Shown here piece by piece: positions 1 through 7,432 of a DNA stretch of 9,267 nucleotides (within the stretch, counting starts at the first letter, position 1; the number at the start of each line of letters is the position of its first letter). The translations under genes and the position numbers were made by a program. The notes beneath the pieces were generated by a model. It did not search any database. It worked only from the letters and a program-made list of their open reading frames with translations, and was not told the DNA's origin. Source of the stretch: Ponticaulis sp. (GTDB taxonomy: Bacteria; Pseudomonadota; Alphaproteobacteria; Caulobacterales; Hyphomonadaceae); contig PABS01000013.1 in assembly GCA_002699325.1 (NCBI GenBank), forward strand, positions 1 through 9,267, read 5' to 3'.

Positions 1-850
1 GCTCGGATCCGTGTTCAAGCCGTTCACGATCGCTGCCGGCCTTGATCTGGGAGAGATCACACTCCGTGAGTCCTTTGATGTGCGCCGTCCGATCCAGATT
101 GGCCGCAATGCTATCCATGATGATCATCCACTGCCAAACGGCGGGCAAAACGCGACCCCAACGGCGATCGTGGCGCATTCCTCCAACATTGGCACTGTTC
201 AGATTGGCCTGCGCATCGGTGAAGAGCGGCAAAAACGCTTTCTGACGTCGCTCGGTCTGTTCGAGGCAGCGCCGGTTGAGGTTGCAGGCAGTGCGGCGCC
301 TCTCATCCCTGACTATTGGAATGACCTGACCACCGCCACCGTCAGCTTCGGCCATGGCCTGGCTGTTTCTCCTGTGGCGTTCGCCGCCGCTTTTTCGACA
401 TTTGCGAATGGTGGCGATTATCTTCCGCCGACCATTCTGATGGAGGCCGAACCGCTTGCGCCCGAGCGGACGCCGCAGCGGGTCATGTCTTCACCGACAG
501 CGCAGGTGGTGGTCGAGATGATGCGGGTTGCCGTCACCGAAGGCACTGGACGCAGCGCAGATGTGCCGGGTTACCGTGTCGCCGGTAAGACGGGGACAGC
601 CGAAAAGCCCGGTCCAAACGGTTACGACAATGACCGAAATATGACGACGTTCTCCGCCGTGTTTCCTGCAGATGACCCGAAATATGCCGTATTGATCGTC
701 CTCGATGAACCAACGGACAAGAACGGCCGCGCCGTGAGTGCTGCCTTTTCGTCTGCGCCGGCAGTTGGACGGGTCATTGAGCGCATTGCTCCAATCCTCG
801 ACGTGATGCCGTACTTTGAAGACATCAGACCGATCGGGAGATCTTTGTGA
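1..850 (+). CDS. ftsI: FtsI (PBP3), septal peptidoglycan DD-transpeptidase, C-terminal part, 5' end outside window
   Basis: Division-specific class B penicillin-binding protein, which cross-links septal peptidoglycan in the periplasm as partner of FtsW. Only the transpeptidase domain from its catalytic serine onward is visible. The frame is open to the left edge and reads L-G-S-V-F-K from base 2, so the S-x-x-K motif has its serine codon at 8-10 and its lysine at 17-19. The SxN motif (S-S-N) is at 179-187 and the KTG motif (K-T-G-T) at 587-598. All three active-site motifs are intact. The GTG at 11 is an internal valine of the SxxK motif and not a start. The membrane anchor and pedestal domain lie upstream, outside the window. 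The TGA stop overlaps the GTG start of murE. A PBP2 (MrdA) identity is less likely because murE follows directly. Confidence 0.95.
   Translation, partial: LGSVFKPFTIAAGLDLGEITLRESFDVRRPIQIGRNAIHDDHPLPNGGQNATPTAIVAHSSNIGTVQIGLRIGEERQKRFLTSLGLFEAAPVEVAGSAAPLIPDYWNDLTTATVSFGHGLAVSPVAFAAAFSTFANGGDYLPPTILMEAEPLAPERTPQRVMSSPTAQVVVEMMRVAVTEGTGRSADVPGYRVAGKTGTAEKPGPNGYDNDRNMTTFSAVFPADDPKYAVLIVLDEPTDKNGRAVSAAFSSAPAVGRVIERIAPILDVMPYFEDIRPIGRSL
836..840 (+). promoter_or_regulatory. Shine-Dalgarno of murE
   Basis: GGGAG ends 6 bases before the GTG at 847. This spacing supports GTG as the murE start, in the 4-base overlap with the ftsI stop. Confidence 0.7.
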
Positions 851-2280
851 AACTGAAGGCGCTTTTTGCAGAAGAGCACGTCCCCGAGGATGTTGAGATT
901 GGCGGCCTGACCGCTGATTCGCGGAACGTGAAACCCGGCGATCTGTTCGCCGCGCTGAAAGGCGTTGCGCAAGATGGCCGTACCTATATTCCGCAAGCGA
1001 TTGAACAGGGCGCCGTTGCTATTCTCAGCGACAGCCCGGTCGAAGGTGCAGGGCTGCCTGTGATCGTTTCCGCTGAGCCGCGCCGCGCGCTCGCGCTTGC
1101 GTCTGCGCGTTTCTATTCAGGTCAGCCAAATGTGATGGTCGGTGTAACCGGCACGAATGGAAAAAGCTCGACAGTGGATTTCCTGCGCCAGATCTGGACG
1201 GATATCGGTCATCCGGCGGCCAGCCTTGGTACGCTCGGCATGATCGGTCCGCAGGGTCAGGTGGATCTGGGGCACACCACACCTGATCCGGTGGCGATTC
1301 ATCGACATCTCGACCTGGTCGCAAAACAAGGCGTCACCCATCTCGCCATGGAAGCCTCCTCACATGGCCTCGCGCAGCATCGTATGGATGGCGTGAAGTT
1401 TGCAGCCGTGGCTTTTACAAACCTTACTCAGGATCACCTCGATTATCACAAGGATTTTGACGACTATCGTGCGGCAAAACTGCGCCTGTTCACGGGGCTG
1501 GCAAAGCCGGGAAGTCTCGCAGTCATCAACGCAGACAGTCGCGAAACCAATGTGTTTGAGGCTGCTGCGCTGGATGCGGGGCTGCGGCCTTTGTCGGTTG
1601 GCTGGCGCGGCGCGGACCTCAAAATCCGTGAACTGAGCCCTCGCGCAACCGGACAGATGATGGATGTCATCTATCAGGAAAAATCCTACGAAATTGAACT
1701 GCCTCTGATTGGTGAGTTTCAGGCGCTGAACGCGCTGACCGCTGCGGGCCTTGCTATTGGGCTGGGGGCAGAGCCGGAAGCTGTATTCGCGGCCATGGAA
1801 AAGCTGGAAACCGTCAAAGGCCGGCTTGAACTGGTAGGTGAGAAGCCGGGCGGCGGCACTGTCTTCGTTGACTATGCGCACACACCAGATGGGCTCGATG
1901 TCCTTCTTCGCGCAGCGCGTCCACATACGGCAGGCAAGTTGTTCGTGATCTTTGGATGCGGCGGCGACCGTGACCCATACAAGCGCCCGATGATGGGCGA
2001 GGTGGCCGACCGGCAGGCAGATGAAGTAATCATCACAGACGACAATCCCCGGTCAGAAGACCCTGCCAGTATACGCTCTGCTGTTCTGCAAGCCTGTCCG
2101 GGCGCTGATGAGATTGGTGATCGCGCAGAAGCGATCCGCGAAGGCATAAAGCGCCTCGCAAAGGGCGATACATTGCTGATCGCTGGTAAGGGACATGAAA
2201 CCGGCCAGATCGTTGGGGGTGAAACGCTGCCATTTTCCGATCAGGAAACTACGCGCCAGATTCTGGAGGGGCTGTCATGA
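847..2280 (+). CDS. murE: MurE, UDP-MurNAc-L-Ala-D-Glu:meso-diaminopimelate ligase
   Basis: Cytoplasmic ATP-dependent Mur ligase that adds the third stem-peptide residue. The protein has 477 residues, within the usual range. The N-terminal UDP-substrate domain covers about residues 1-97. The ATP-binding P-loop T-G-T-N-G-K-S is at 101-107, T-T-P-D at 144-147, and H-L-D-Y-H at 197-201. K211 in R-A-A-K-L-R-L-F is the expected carbamoylated lysine. D-Y-A-H-T-P-D at 342-348 opens the C-terminal domain. D-N-P-R at 399-402, followed by E-D-P, is the signature of the meso-DAP-specific enzymes and argues against a lysine-adding MurE. The start is GTG, with GGGAG 6 bases upstream and a 4-base overlap with ftsI. 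The 3' end overlaps murF by ATGA. No key residue is missing. Confidence 0.97.
   Translation: MKLKALFAEEHVPEDVEIGGLTADSRNVKPGDLFAALKGVAQDGRTYIPQAIEQGAVAILSDSPVEGAGLPVIVSAEPRRALALASARFYSGQPNVMVGVTGTNGKSSTVDFLRQIWTDIGHPAASLGTLGMIGPQGQVDLGHTTPDPVAIHRHLDLVAKQGVTHLAMEASSHGLAQHRMDGVKFAAVAFTNLTQDHLDYHKDFDDYRAAKLRLFTGLAKPGSLAVINADSRETNVFEAAALDAGLRPLSVGWRGADLKIRELSPRATGQMMDVIYQEKSYEIELPLIGEFQALNALTAAGLAIGLGAEPEAVFAAMEKLETVKGRLELVGEKPGGGTVFVDYAHTPDGLDVLLRAARPHTAGKLFVIFGCGGDRDPYKRPMMGEVADRQADEVIITDDNPRSEDPASIRSAVLQACPGADEIGDRAEAIREGIKRLAKGDTLLIAGKGHETGQIVGGETLPFSDQETTRQILEGLS
2265..2271 (+). promoter_or_regulatory. Shine-Dalgarno of murF
   Basis: GGAGGGG lies inside the last codons of murE, 5 bases before the ATG at 2277. 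It is one of the strongest ribosome binding sites in the window and supports both re-initiation and independent initiation on murF. Confidence 0.75.
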
Positions 2281-3689
2281 CGTCTCCACTCTGGACATCT
2301 CAGGAAGCTGTCGCGGCAACAGGTGGCAAAGCGGTTGAACATTGGGAGGTGCATGGCATCTCCATTGATACCCGTACAATCAAAGCTGGCGACATGTTCG
2401 TGGCCCTTAAGGACGTTCGCGACGGTCACGACTTTGTGCCGCAGGCCTATAAGTCCGGGGCAGGGGCGTGCCTTGTCTGTCAAGTCGTCGAAGATGGCCC
2501 TGCGCTCGTCGTCGGCGATACACTCGAGGCCCTTGAAGCGCTGGGACGTGCTGCGCGCGAGCGTTCGTCCGCTTTTTGTTGCGCCATTACAGGTTCAGTT
2601 GGCAAGACGAGCGTGAAGGAGATGCTTGCGCAGATCTTCCGCGCACACGGTGCGGCGCACTGGAACGTCAAATCCTTCAACAATCACTGGGGTGTACCGC
2701 TGACACTGGCACGCATGCCGAGGGAAACCGAACGCGCCGTGTTCGAGATCGGCATGAACACGCCGGGCGAAATTGAGCCCCGCTCTCTGATGGTTCGGCC
2801 GCATGCGGCGCTGATCACTAAAATTGCCGCAGCGCATCTTGAAGGCGTAGGCTCTGAAGAGGGCGTGGCGCTGGAGAAGTCCGCGATTTTTGCCGGTCTC
2901 GTATCGGGTGGAGCGGCCATCCTGCCTCAGGATGACAAGTTCTTCGAGTTTCTGAAATCGAAAACGCTAGCGGCGTGTCCTGATGCTCGAATTCTGACCT
3001 TTGGCAGCAAAGATGCTGATGCAGTCATACAATCGAGCGAGACGGACGGCGCAGCCAGTAAATTTGATCTCACGATAGCTGGTCAAACTGTGACGGTGAG
3101 CATCAACGCGACCGGGTCACACTGGGGCGACAATATCGCTGCGGCGCTTCTGATGGCAGTGCAGTCGGGTCTATCACCACGGGAAGCGGCAGATGCGCTC
3201 AACGGATACACGCCGCCCGAAGGTCGCGGCAATGCCGAATGGCTGAACCTGCCAGACGGCGGCAAAGCGCTGATGGTTGACGACGCCTATAATGCCAACC
3301 CTGAAAGCATGCGCGCGGCGCTGTCCGGATTCGCCCTCAGGCCATCCGCGCGTAAGGTTGTTGCGCTTGGAGAGATGAAGGAACTCGGACCAGAGGCCGA
3401 CTCCCTGCATGAAGCGCTCTCGGCGCACGTTATTGCCTGCTCACCGGTTCAGGTTTTCCTGGTCGGAGAGGGGATCAAGCCGCTGGCCAAAACCCTCGAA
3501 GGACGGGTTGAAGTCGCCTGGTTTCCGACGGCTGCCGAAGTCCAGAAAAAGGTTAATAACTTCTTAATTTCTGGAGATGCGCTCTTGATCAAAGGGTCGA
3601 ATGCTTCCGGTATGCGGACATTGGCTGACGGGCTCAGGAACTGGAGCAAGGCGCAGTCATCTGCCGATGCGGATATGAGGGGCAGCTGA
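2277..3689 (+). CDS. murF: MurF, UDP-MurNAc-tripeptide:D-alanyl-D-alanine ligase
   Basis: Cytoplasmic ATP-dependent ligase that adds the D-Ala-D-Ala dipeptide, the last soluble peptide-adding step before MraY. It has 470 residues, a normal length. The N-terminal substrate domain includes I-S-I-D-T-R-T at 28-34. The P-loop T-G-S-V-G-K-T-S is at 105-112. N-N-H-W-G-V-P-L-T at 135-143 and E-I-G-M-N at 158-162 are typical of the central domain. G-R-G at 317-319 and [11 protein letters not shown] at 335-345 mark the C-terminal ligase domain. The ATG overlaps the murE stop as ATGA. The last 140 bases contain a CtrA-type box and several A/T-ending codons unlike the rest of the gene (see separate entry). 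The C-terminal tail after about residue 455 is polar and weakly conserved. Confidence 0.97.
   Translation: MTSPLWTSQEAVAATGGKAVEHWEVHGISIDTRTIKAGDMFVALKDVRDGHDFVPQAYKSGAGACLVCQVVEDGPALVVGDTLEALEALGRAARERSSAFCCAITGSVGKTSVKEMLAQIFRAHGAAHWNVKSFNNHWGVPLTLARMPRETERAVFEIGMNTPGEIEPRSLMVRPHAALITKIAAAHLEGVGSEEGVALEKSAIFAGLVSGGAAILPQDDKFFEFLKSKTLAACPDARILTFGSKDADAVIQSSETDGAASKFDLTIAGQTVTVSINATGSHWGDNIAAALLMAVQSGLSPREAADALNGYTPPEGRGNAEWLNLPDGGKALMVDDAYNANPESMRAALSGFALRPSARKVVALGEMKELGPEADSLHEALSAHVIACSPVQVFLVGEGIKPLAKTLEGRVEVAWFPTAAEVQKKVNNFLISGDALLIKGSNASGMRTLADGLRNWSKAQSSADADMRGS
3553..3567 (+). promoter_or_regulatory. Candidate CtrA binding site (TTAA-N7-TTAA) inside murF
   Basis: TTAA at 3553-3556 and TTAA at 3564-3567 are separated by exactly 7 bases, the full consensus spacing known for the alphaproteobacterial response regulator CtrA. 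The box is in the coding sequence of murF, 121 bases upstream of the mraY ATG. By eye I count only six TTAA tetramers in the whole window, so two at this spacing is unlikely by chance. No convincing -10 element is visible downstream, so regulation of mraY and later genes from here is an inference. Confidence 0.45.
3677..3682 (+). promoter_or_regulatory. Shine-Dalgarno of mraY
   Basis: GAGGGG ends 6 bases before the ATG at 3689, inside the last codons of murF. It confirms the mraY start at the TGATG junction. Confidence 0.75.
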
Positions 3690-4843
3690 TGTTATATGAA
3701 ATAATTTCATTGTATTCAGATCAGTACGCGTTTCTGAACGTGCTGAGCTATACCACCCTCAGGACAGGTCTGTCTTTCGCGACGGCTTTTATTCTGTGCC
3801 TCATTCTGGGTGCGCCAATGATCAACTGGCTGCGACGGAGACAAAAACGCGGCCAGCCAATTCGCGAAGATGGTCCTGAAAGCCACCTTCTGACCAAGCA
3901 GGGCACGCCCACAATGGGCGGGTTTCTGATTCTGATTGGTATTTCCGTGGGCACGCTGCTCTGGGCCGATCTCTCGAACCAGTATGTCTGGATCGTTCTG
4001 TTCGTGACTGTTGGGTATGGCCTGATCGGCTTCCTGGATGACTTTACCAAGGTGACCAAGGGCCATGCGGGCGGCCTGTCTGGCAAATCGCGCCTGGCTG
4101 CCGAATTTGTCATTGCAGTCGTCGCTGTGGTCTGGGTCGCGCGGTACGCGCCGATTGCCGCCGAGCAATCTGCCCTGCAGCGTGAGGCGCAAAACCTTCT
4201 GCCGGTTCTGATCCCCGAAGGTTTTGAGACCTCGCTCACCATCCCGTTCTTCAAGGACGTGCTGATCAATCTGACCATTTATGGCTTCGCGATCTTCGGA
4301 TCGTTCGTCATTGTGGGCGCGGCGAACTCGGTCAACCTGACGGATGGCCTTGATGGCCTGGCCATTGTGCCGGTGATGATTGCTGGTGGGACCTTCGCCT
4401 TCATCGCCTATATCTGCGGTACACCGCGCTATGCGGATTATCTTTATCTGATCAACACACCGGGAACGGCAGAGCTGACGGTCCTGTTCGGCGCGCTGTT
4501 CGGCTCTGGTCTGGGCTTTCTCTGGTACAATGCACCGCCTGCCAAAGTCTTTATGGGTGACACAGGTTCGCTGGCGCTTGGCGGTACGGTCGGCTCTGTT
4601 GCAGTCTGCACCAAGCACGAGATCGTTCTGGCGATTGTCGGCGGTATCTTTGTCATGGAAGCCCTGTCTGTGTTCGTGCAGGTCGGTAGCTATAAGCTGA
4701 CCGGTAAGCGGGTTTTCCGCATGGCCCCGATCCACCACCATTTTGAAAAAGCCGGTTGGGCAGAGTCCACGGTTGTGATCCGTTTCTGGATCATCTCCGT
4801 TGTGCTCGCGCTCATCGGTCTTGCCACACTGAAGCTGAGGTAG
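3689..4843 (+). CDS. mraY: MraY, phospho-MurNAc-pentapeptide transferase
   Basis: Integral inner-membrane enzyme that transfers phospho-MurNAc-pentapeptide to undecaprenyl phosphate, giving lipid I. About ten hydrophobic segments span residues 21-384. The diagnostic cytoplasmic motifs are present: [10 protein letters not shown] at 69-78, D117-D118 in [16 protein letters not shown] at 216-224, F-M-G-D-T-G-S-L at 288-295 with catalytic-type D291, and H-H-H-F-E at 349-353. The E. coli enzyme has 360 residues with aspartates at 115, 116 and 267. Here the third aspartate is shifted by 24, so about 24 extra residues lie between D118 and D291, mostly in the loop around 152-190. The start is the ATG of TGATG, with GAGGGG 6 bases upstream. 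The first codons are AT-rich and include TTA and ATA, unlike the rest of the gene. Confidence 0.97.
   Translation: MLYEIISLYSDQYAFLNVLSYTTLRTGLSFATAFILCLILGAPMINWLRRRQKRGQPIREDGPESHLLTKQGTPTMGGFLILIGISVGTLLWADLSNQYVWIVLFVTVGYGLIGFLDDFTKVTKGHAGGLSGKSRLAAEFVIAVVAVVWVARYAPIAAEQSALQREAQNLLPVLIPEGFETSLTIPFFKDVLINLTIYGFAIFGSFVIVGAANSVNLTDGLDGLAIVPVMIAGGTFAFIAYICGTPRYADYLYLINTPGTAELTVLFGALFGSGLGFLWYNAPPAKVFMGDTGSLALGGTVGSVAVCTKHEIVLAIVGGIFVMEALSVFVQVGSYKLTGKRVFRMAPIHHHFEKAGWAESTVVIRFWIISVVLALIGLATLKLR
3696..3710. repeat. AT-rich palindrome at the start of mraY
   Basis: ATGAAAT and ATTTCAT form perfect 7-base arms around a single central A, within mraY codons 3-8. The surroundings are clearly more AT-rich than the flanking genes. 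A one-base loop makes a stable RNA hairpin unlikely. It could be an operator-like DNA site, or simply a low-structure 5' coding region that eases ribosome loading. Function is unknown. Confidence 0.5.
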
Positions 4844-4852
4844 ACCGAAACC

Positions 4853-6277
4853 GTGATCCCGATACGTGAATTTGCAGGACAGCATGTCGCCGTTTTCGGT
4901 CTGGGCCGTACAGGCCTTGCGACCGTGCGCGCGCTGCAGGCTGGCGGCGCGAAGGTTCACGCGTGGGACGACAATGAAGCTTCGCGTGAGCGGGCCAAAG
5001 AACAGGGCATTGAACTGACCGACATCAACCGTCGGGACTGGCAGCAATACTCAGCGCTGGTGCTGTCACCAGGTGTGCCTTACCGCTATCCAGAGCCGCA
5101 TCGCGTGGTGCAGCTTGCGCGCATGGTTGGCGTGGATGTGCTTGGTGACATGGAACTGTTTGCCCGTGCGGTGAACGCCCAGCCCGAGCATTCCCGGCCC
5201 AAGATCGTTGGCGTGACGGGCACCAACGGCAAGTCGACTACAACATCGCTCATCGGACATATTCTTCGCAAAGCCGGTAAAGACGCCCGCGTGGGCGGCA
5301 ATATCGGTGTGGGCGTGCTGGACATGGCGCCACTGCATGCGAACGCGGTCTATGTATTGGAGCTTTCTTCCTATCAGCTCGACCTGATTGAAAGCCTGAA
5401 ATGCGACGTCGGCGTTCTTCTGAACATCACGCCGGACCATCTGGATCGTCATGGCGGGATGCAGGGGTATATCGACGCGAAGGCCCGCATCTTTAACAAT
5501 CAGGATGGCGGCGATGTTGCGGTGATTGGGATGGATTCCATGCCGACCCAGATCATGATGGCGCGGATGGCCTCCAAGAAGCGTCAGATGTGTGTGGGCG
5601 TGTCTTCAGAGTATGCGCTTGGCCGCGGCATCAGCGTCGTCGAAGGCCGCCTGTTCGACAGCCAGAACGGCCGGGCGGTCGAAGTGGGCGATCTGAGATC
5701 GATCCTGACGCTTCCGGGTCAACACAATTATCAAAATGCCGCTGCGGCTTATGCGGCCTGCCGCGCGCTTGGCCTTGAGGCCACGACCATCATGGAAGCC
5801 ATGGCGAGCTTTCCAGGGCTTGCACACCGCCAGGAAGTGATTGGCCGGGTGGGTGATGTGACGTTTGTGAACGATTCCAAGGCCACGAACGGTCAGGCTG
5901 CCGTGCAGGCCCTGCGGAGCTATCCGAAAGTCTACTGGATTGGCGGTGGCGTCCCGAAATCCGATGGTCTGTCAGATGTGCGCCCTTATTTCGGGCATAT
6001 CGCCAAGGCCTATCTGATTGGTGAAGCACAACAACAATTCGCCCGCGAACTCGGCAAGGATGTGCCGCATGTGAAATGCGCTTCTCTGGAGCTAGCGGTA
6101 CAGGAAGCGCTCGCCGACGCGCGGGAGTCCGGCGAGGATGATCCGATCGTTCTTTTGTCACCTGCCTGTGCAAGCTTCGACCAGTTCAAGGATTTTGAAG
6201 CCCGTGGGGAAGCCTTCCGCGAATGTGTGTCTCAATTGATGGGGCAGGCTCAAAACCTCCAGGCCAGCTTCTCATGA
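4853..6277 (+). CDS. murD: MurD, UDP-MurNAc-L-alanine:D-glutamate ligase
   Basis: Cytoplasmic Mur ligase that adds D-Glu as the second stem-peptide residue. It has 474 residues, near the family length. The Rossmann-like N-terminus carries F-G-L-G-R-T-G at 15-21. The P-loop T-G-T-N-G-K-S-T is at 122-129, L-S-S-Y-Q-L at 171-176, and N-I-T-P-D-H-L-D-R-H at 191-200. K210 in Y-I-D-A-K-A-R is the expected carbamoylated lysine. L-A-H-R-Q-E at 323-328, N-D-S-K-A-T-N at 340-346 and L-S-P-A-C-A-S-F-D-Q-F at 435-445 complete the ligase signature. The GTG at 4853 is the only start codon between an in-frame stop (the mraY TAG) and the conserved glycine motif. Its best Shine-Dalgarno (GAGG, 4837-4840) is 12 bases away, rather far, so coupling to mraY is likely. 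The 3' end overlaps ftsW by ATGA. Confidence 0.97.
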   Translation: MIPIREFAGQHVAVFGLGRTGLATVRALQAGGAKVHAWDDNEASRERAKEQGIELTDINRRDWQQYSALVLSPGVPYRYPEPHRVVQLARMVGVDVLGDMELFARAVNAQPEHSRPKIVGVTGTNGKSTTTSLIGHILRKAGKDARVGGNIGVGVLDMAPLHANAVYVLELSSYQLDLIESLKCDVGVLLNITPDHLDRHGGMQGYIDAKARIFNNQDGGDVAVIGMDSMPTQIMMARMASKKRQMCVGVSSEYALGRGISVVEGRLFDSQNGRAVEVGDLRSILTLPGQHNYQNAAAAYAACRALGLEATTIMEAMASFPGLAHRQEVIGRVGDVTFVNDSKATNGQAAVQALRSYPKVYWIGGGVPKSDGLSDVRPYFGHIAKAYLIGEAQQQFARELGKDVPHVKCASLELAVQEALADARESGEDDPIVLLSPACASFDQFKDFEARGEAFRECVSQLMGQAQNLQASFS

Positions 6278-7401
6278 CCATGATTGCACGCTCCGACCGA
6301 TCCTGGTTTGCGGAATGGTGGCGTACAGTGGATCATGGGATAATCACTGGCGCCATGGTTCTGCTTGCGGCAGGCATGCTCCTGTCCATGGCGGCAGGTC
6401 CGACCGCCGCCGACCGTATTGGCTTTGATAATCCGTTCTACTTCGTCATTCGTCATGCGGCCTTTCTGGTGGTTGGCATTGGCGTGATGCTCAGTGTGTC
6501 GACCTTGTCGGATGCATGGGTGAGGCGGCTCGCAGTCGCTGTGTTTCTGGTTTCATTTCTTCTGCTGGCGACCATCCTTGTGGTCGGCTATGAGACCAAG
6601 GGCAGCCAGCGCTGGCTACGCTTTGCTGGCTTCTCTCTCCAGCCCTCAGAGCTTGTTAAACCGGCGCTGATTGTTGTCGTGAGTTGGCTTCTGGCACAGC
6701 GAAACCAGACCAAGGGCGTGCCCTGGTCGGTGATTGCCTTCTTCCTGTTTGCGCCGACAGTTGGCCTTTTGTTGCTGCAGCCGGATGCGGGCCAGACAGC
6801 ACTTCTGACCGCGGCGTTTCTCGTCGCCTTCTTTGTCTCCGGCCTGCCGCTGGTCTGGGCCGCACTGTTTGGCGTAGGTGGCGTTCTGACAGCTGCGACC
6901 CTTTATTTTGGCTTTGCGCACGTCCGGCACCGCATAAATACGTTTCTTGATCCCGAAGCGACCTCCTATCAGCTTGAACAGGCGCTTGAAGCGATCATGC
7001 GCGGTGGTCTGCTGGGCGTTGGCCCGGGAGAAGGTCGGGTGAAATATTCGCTTCCCGATCCGCACACCGATTTTATTTATGCCGTGGCAGGCGAAGAATT
7101 CGGCTTTGTCGCGTGTCTCGGTCTTCTCATCATCTTTCTGGTGATTTCACTGCGGGGCATGCTGGCCGCATCACGCAGGGCAGATCCCTTCCTTCGCGCC
7201 GCTGGCACAGCGCTGTTCTTCATGTTTGGCGCTCAGGCCATGATCAATATCGGTGTGAATGTCGGCATGCTGCCCACTAAAGGCATGACCCTGCCGCTGA
7301 TCAGCTATGGCGGCTCTTCCATGATCGGGACAGCGTTGACGCTTGGATTTGGCCTTGCTTTGACCCGAAAGCGGGCCGAATTTCACCCCGGTATGAGATA
7401 A
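6274..7401 (+). CDS. ftsW: FtsW, SEDS-family septal peptidoglycan glycosyltransferase
   Basis: Inner-membrane polymerase that extends glycan strands from lipid II at the division site with FtsI as cognate transpeptidase. It has 375 residues with about ten hydrophobic segments after a short cytoplasmic N-terminus (1-22). SEDS signatures are present: K-G-S-Q-R-W-L at 109-115, Q-P-S-E-L-V-K at 123-129, Q-P-D-A-G-Q-T at 169-175 (D171 corresponds to the catalytic-type aspartate), G-V-G-P-G-E-G at 248-254, H-T-D-F-I at 264-268, and P-L-I-S-Y-G-G-S-S at 341-349. I chose the ATG at 6274 because it forms an ATGA overlap with the murD stop. An upstream in-frame ATG at 6223 would force a 55-base overlap and has no ribosome site. 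ATG 6280 is also possible. No good Shine-Dalgarno precedes 6274. RodA is the alternative, but the dcw position favours FtsW. Confidence 0.95.
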   Translation: MTMIARSDRSWFAEWWRTVDHGIITGAMVLLAAGMLLSMAAGPTAADRIGFDNPFYFVIRHAAFLVVGIGVMLSVSTLSDAWVRRLAVAVFLVSFLLLATILVVGYETKGSQRWLRFAGFSLQPSELVKPALIVVVSWLLAQRNQTKGVPWSVIAFFLFAPTVGLLLLQPDAGQTALLTAAFLVAFFVSGLPLVWAALFGVGGVLTAATLYFGFAHVRHRINTFLDPEATSYQLEQALEAIMRGGLLGVGPGEGRVKYSLPDPHTDFIYAVAGEEFGFVACLGLLIIFLVISLRGMLAASRRADPFLRAAGTALFFMFGAQAMINIGVNVGMLPTKGMTLPLISYGGSSMIGTALTLGFGLALTRKRAEFHPGMR

Positions 7402-7403
7402 GG

Positions 7404-7417
7404 CTGACAAAAGTCAG
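7404..7417 (+). repeat. Small hairpin in the ftsW-murG spacer
   Basis: CTGAC and GTCAG form a perfect 5-base stem with an AAAA loop, starting 3 bases after the ftsW stop and ending 3 bases before the AAGGA of murG. There is no T run after it, so it is not an intrinsic terminator. It may tune re-initiation or RNA processing between ftsW and murG; the role is inferred only from position. Confidence 0.45.
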
Positions 7418-7420
7418 ACG

Positions 7421-7425
7421 AAGGA
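7421..7425 (+). promoter_or_regulatory. Shine-Dalgarno of murG
   Basis: AAGGA lies 7 bases before the ATG at 7433. murG is the only gene in the run whose ribosome site is fully intergenic, so it can be translated without coupling. Confidence 0.8.
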
Positions 7426-7432
7426 CCATTCC

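Noticed and set aside
1..10. Resemblance to a cloning polylinker (GCTCGGATCC) at the window edge
   Set aside because: The bases read in frame as L-G-S of the FtsI catalytic motif and continue smoothly into conserved FtsI sequence, so they are native.
1360..1926. Antisense open frame of 188 codons opposite murE
   Set aside because: Lies wholly within murE, with no ribosome site and no recognisable protein features.
2798..2809. 12-base perfect palindrome GCCGCATGCGGC in murF
   Set aside because: GC-rich coding sequence often gives such palindromes, it encodes ordinary residues of MurF, and nothing nearby suggests a control site.
3716..5047. Long antisense open frame (443 codons) opposite mraY and the start of murD
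   Set aside because: It mirrors the codon pattern of a strongly conserved membrane protein gene, its translation is rich in His, Arg and Gln with no domain-like pattern, and it crosses a gene junction. A by-product of codon bias.
68..6140. Scattered GANTC sites (CcrM methylation motif), for example 68-72, 916-920 and 1296-1300
   Set aside because: They are spread through coding sequence with no cluster near a candidate promoter or near the CtrA-type box, so no epigenetic control can be argued from them.
6223..6273. Upstream ATG giving FtsW 17 more residues
   Set aside because: It would overlap murD by 55 bases, lacks a ribosome site, and adds residues unlike a FtsW N-terminus. The ATGA overlap start at 6274 fits the operon better.
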